From Acanthosepion esculentum (taxonomy: Eukaryota; Mollusca; Cephalopoda; Sepiida; Sepiidae), in assembly GCA_964036315.1 (NCBI GenBank), contig OZ038517.1, forward strand, positions 19,619,386 through 19,683,385: a stretch of DNA of 64,000 nucleotides, given 5' to 3'. This document shows, one piece after another, positions 63,350 through 64,000 of the stretch. The position numbers and the translations under genes were made by a program. The number at the start of each line of letters is the position of its first letter. Positions within the stretch are counted from its first letter, which is position 1. The notes beneath the pieces were generated by a model. It saw only the letters and a list, made by a program, of their open reading frames with translations, did no database searches and was not told the DNA's origin.

Positions 63350-64000
63350 GGTATTATGTACACTATTTACATTATTCGGTCTATTGTCCTCATCTTTGTC
63401 GCCATATTTATTACAACGTTTCGGCCCTTCAGTATCTGTCTATATTTCTGAGATGAGGTATTGTGTATACTATTTACATTATTCGGTCTATTGTCCTCAT
63501 CTTTGTCGTCATATTTATTACAACGTGTCGGCTCTTCAGTATCTGTCTATATTTCCGAGATGAGGTATTATGTACACTATTTACATTATTCGGTCTATTG
63601 TCCTCATCTTTGTCGTCATATTTATTACAACGTGTCGGCTCTTCAGTATCTGTCTATATTTCCGAGATGAGGTATTATGTACACTATTTACATTATTCGG
63701 TCTATTGTCCTCATCTTTGTCGTCATATTTATTACAACGTGTCGGCCCTTCAGTATCTGTCTATATTTCTGAGATGAGGTATTATGTACACTATTTACAT
63801 TATTCGGTTTATTGTCCTCATCTTTGTCGTCATATTTATTACAACGTGTCGGCCCTTCAGTATCTGTCTATATTTCTGAGATGAGGTATTATGTACACTA
63901 TTTACATTATTCGGTTTATTGTCCTCATCTTTGTCGTCATATTTATTACAACGTGTCGGCCCTTCAGTATCTGTCTATATTGCTGAGATGAGGTATTATG
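63350..64000 (-). repeat. 107-bp SINE-tail array, minus strand, open-ended
   Basis: Six units with an exact 107-base period (for example GTACACTATTTACATTATTC at about 63358, and repeats after 63465), continuing past the window edge. Here most units have CGTGTCGG instead of CGTTTCGG, a variant shared by neighbouring units, which indicates local homogenisation. Confidence 0.92.

Overview
This window reads as non-genic DNA from a repeat-saturated animal genome. My best guess is a cephalopod mollusc, octopus-like. That rests on remembered resemblance of the RTE, SINE and mariner families plus the abundance of (TA)n and (TATC)n tracts; no database search was possible. I see no complete protein-coding gene, no intact rRNA gene and nothing prokaryotic. 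Nearly every long open frame is either a decayed transposon protein or low-complexity DNA that happens to lack stops.

Layout. 0.6-3.7 kb: a LINE with endonuclease (EN) and reverse transcriptase (RT) domains, broken by one frameshift and one stop. 3.7-9.4 kb: foldback and terminal-inverted-repeat (TIR) elements, a mariner relic, a hammerhead-ribozyme unit on the minus strand (7551-7880) and a Tc1 element with long TIRs. 9.5-22.4 kb: LINE and RTE fragments, a 125-bp satellite made from a LINE tail, a near-perfect 211-bp palindrome, another transposase relic and a GC-rich hairpin element. 22.5-23.6 kb: TATC microsatellites. 23.7-24.6 kb: single-copy-looking DNA with a possible first exon. 25-34 kb: tRNA-derived SINEs with 107-bp tandem tails, Penelope-like fragments, 5S-rRNA-like sequences and AT minisatellites. 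34-44.5 kb: tetranucleotide, CT and 30-bp minisatellites. 44.7-47 kb: SINE tail array and U2-snRNA-like repeats. 48.5-50.7 kb: a Tigger/pogo element nested in a hAT element, both with target duplications. 50.9-52.8 kb: about 12 tandem 5S-like units. 53-56 kb: a second mariner and a second LINE-tail satellite. 56-64 kb: foldbacks, a type-II tRNA-like sequence, a solo LTR, another Tc1 relic, a U2-like tandem array and a SINE tail array running off the end.

The most interesting signals: (1) a complete hammerhead ribozyme fold with a 303-bp direct repeat of its 3' half, the layout expected of a retrozyme or Penelope-type ribozyme; (2) a 240-bp GC-rich multi-hairpin element in three copies that I cannot classify, one flanked by 16-bp direct repeats inside U2-like DNA; (3) tandem repeats derived from U2 snRNA; (4) repeated conversion of transposon ends (LINE 3' end, mariner TIR, Tigger TIR, SINE tail) into tandem satellites.

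Limits: all alignments and folds were done by eye, boundaries are good to roughly 5-30 bases unless a target duplication is cited, and family names come from remembered motifs.
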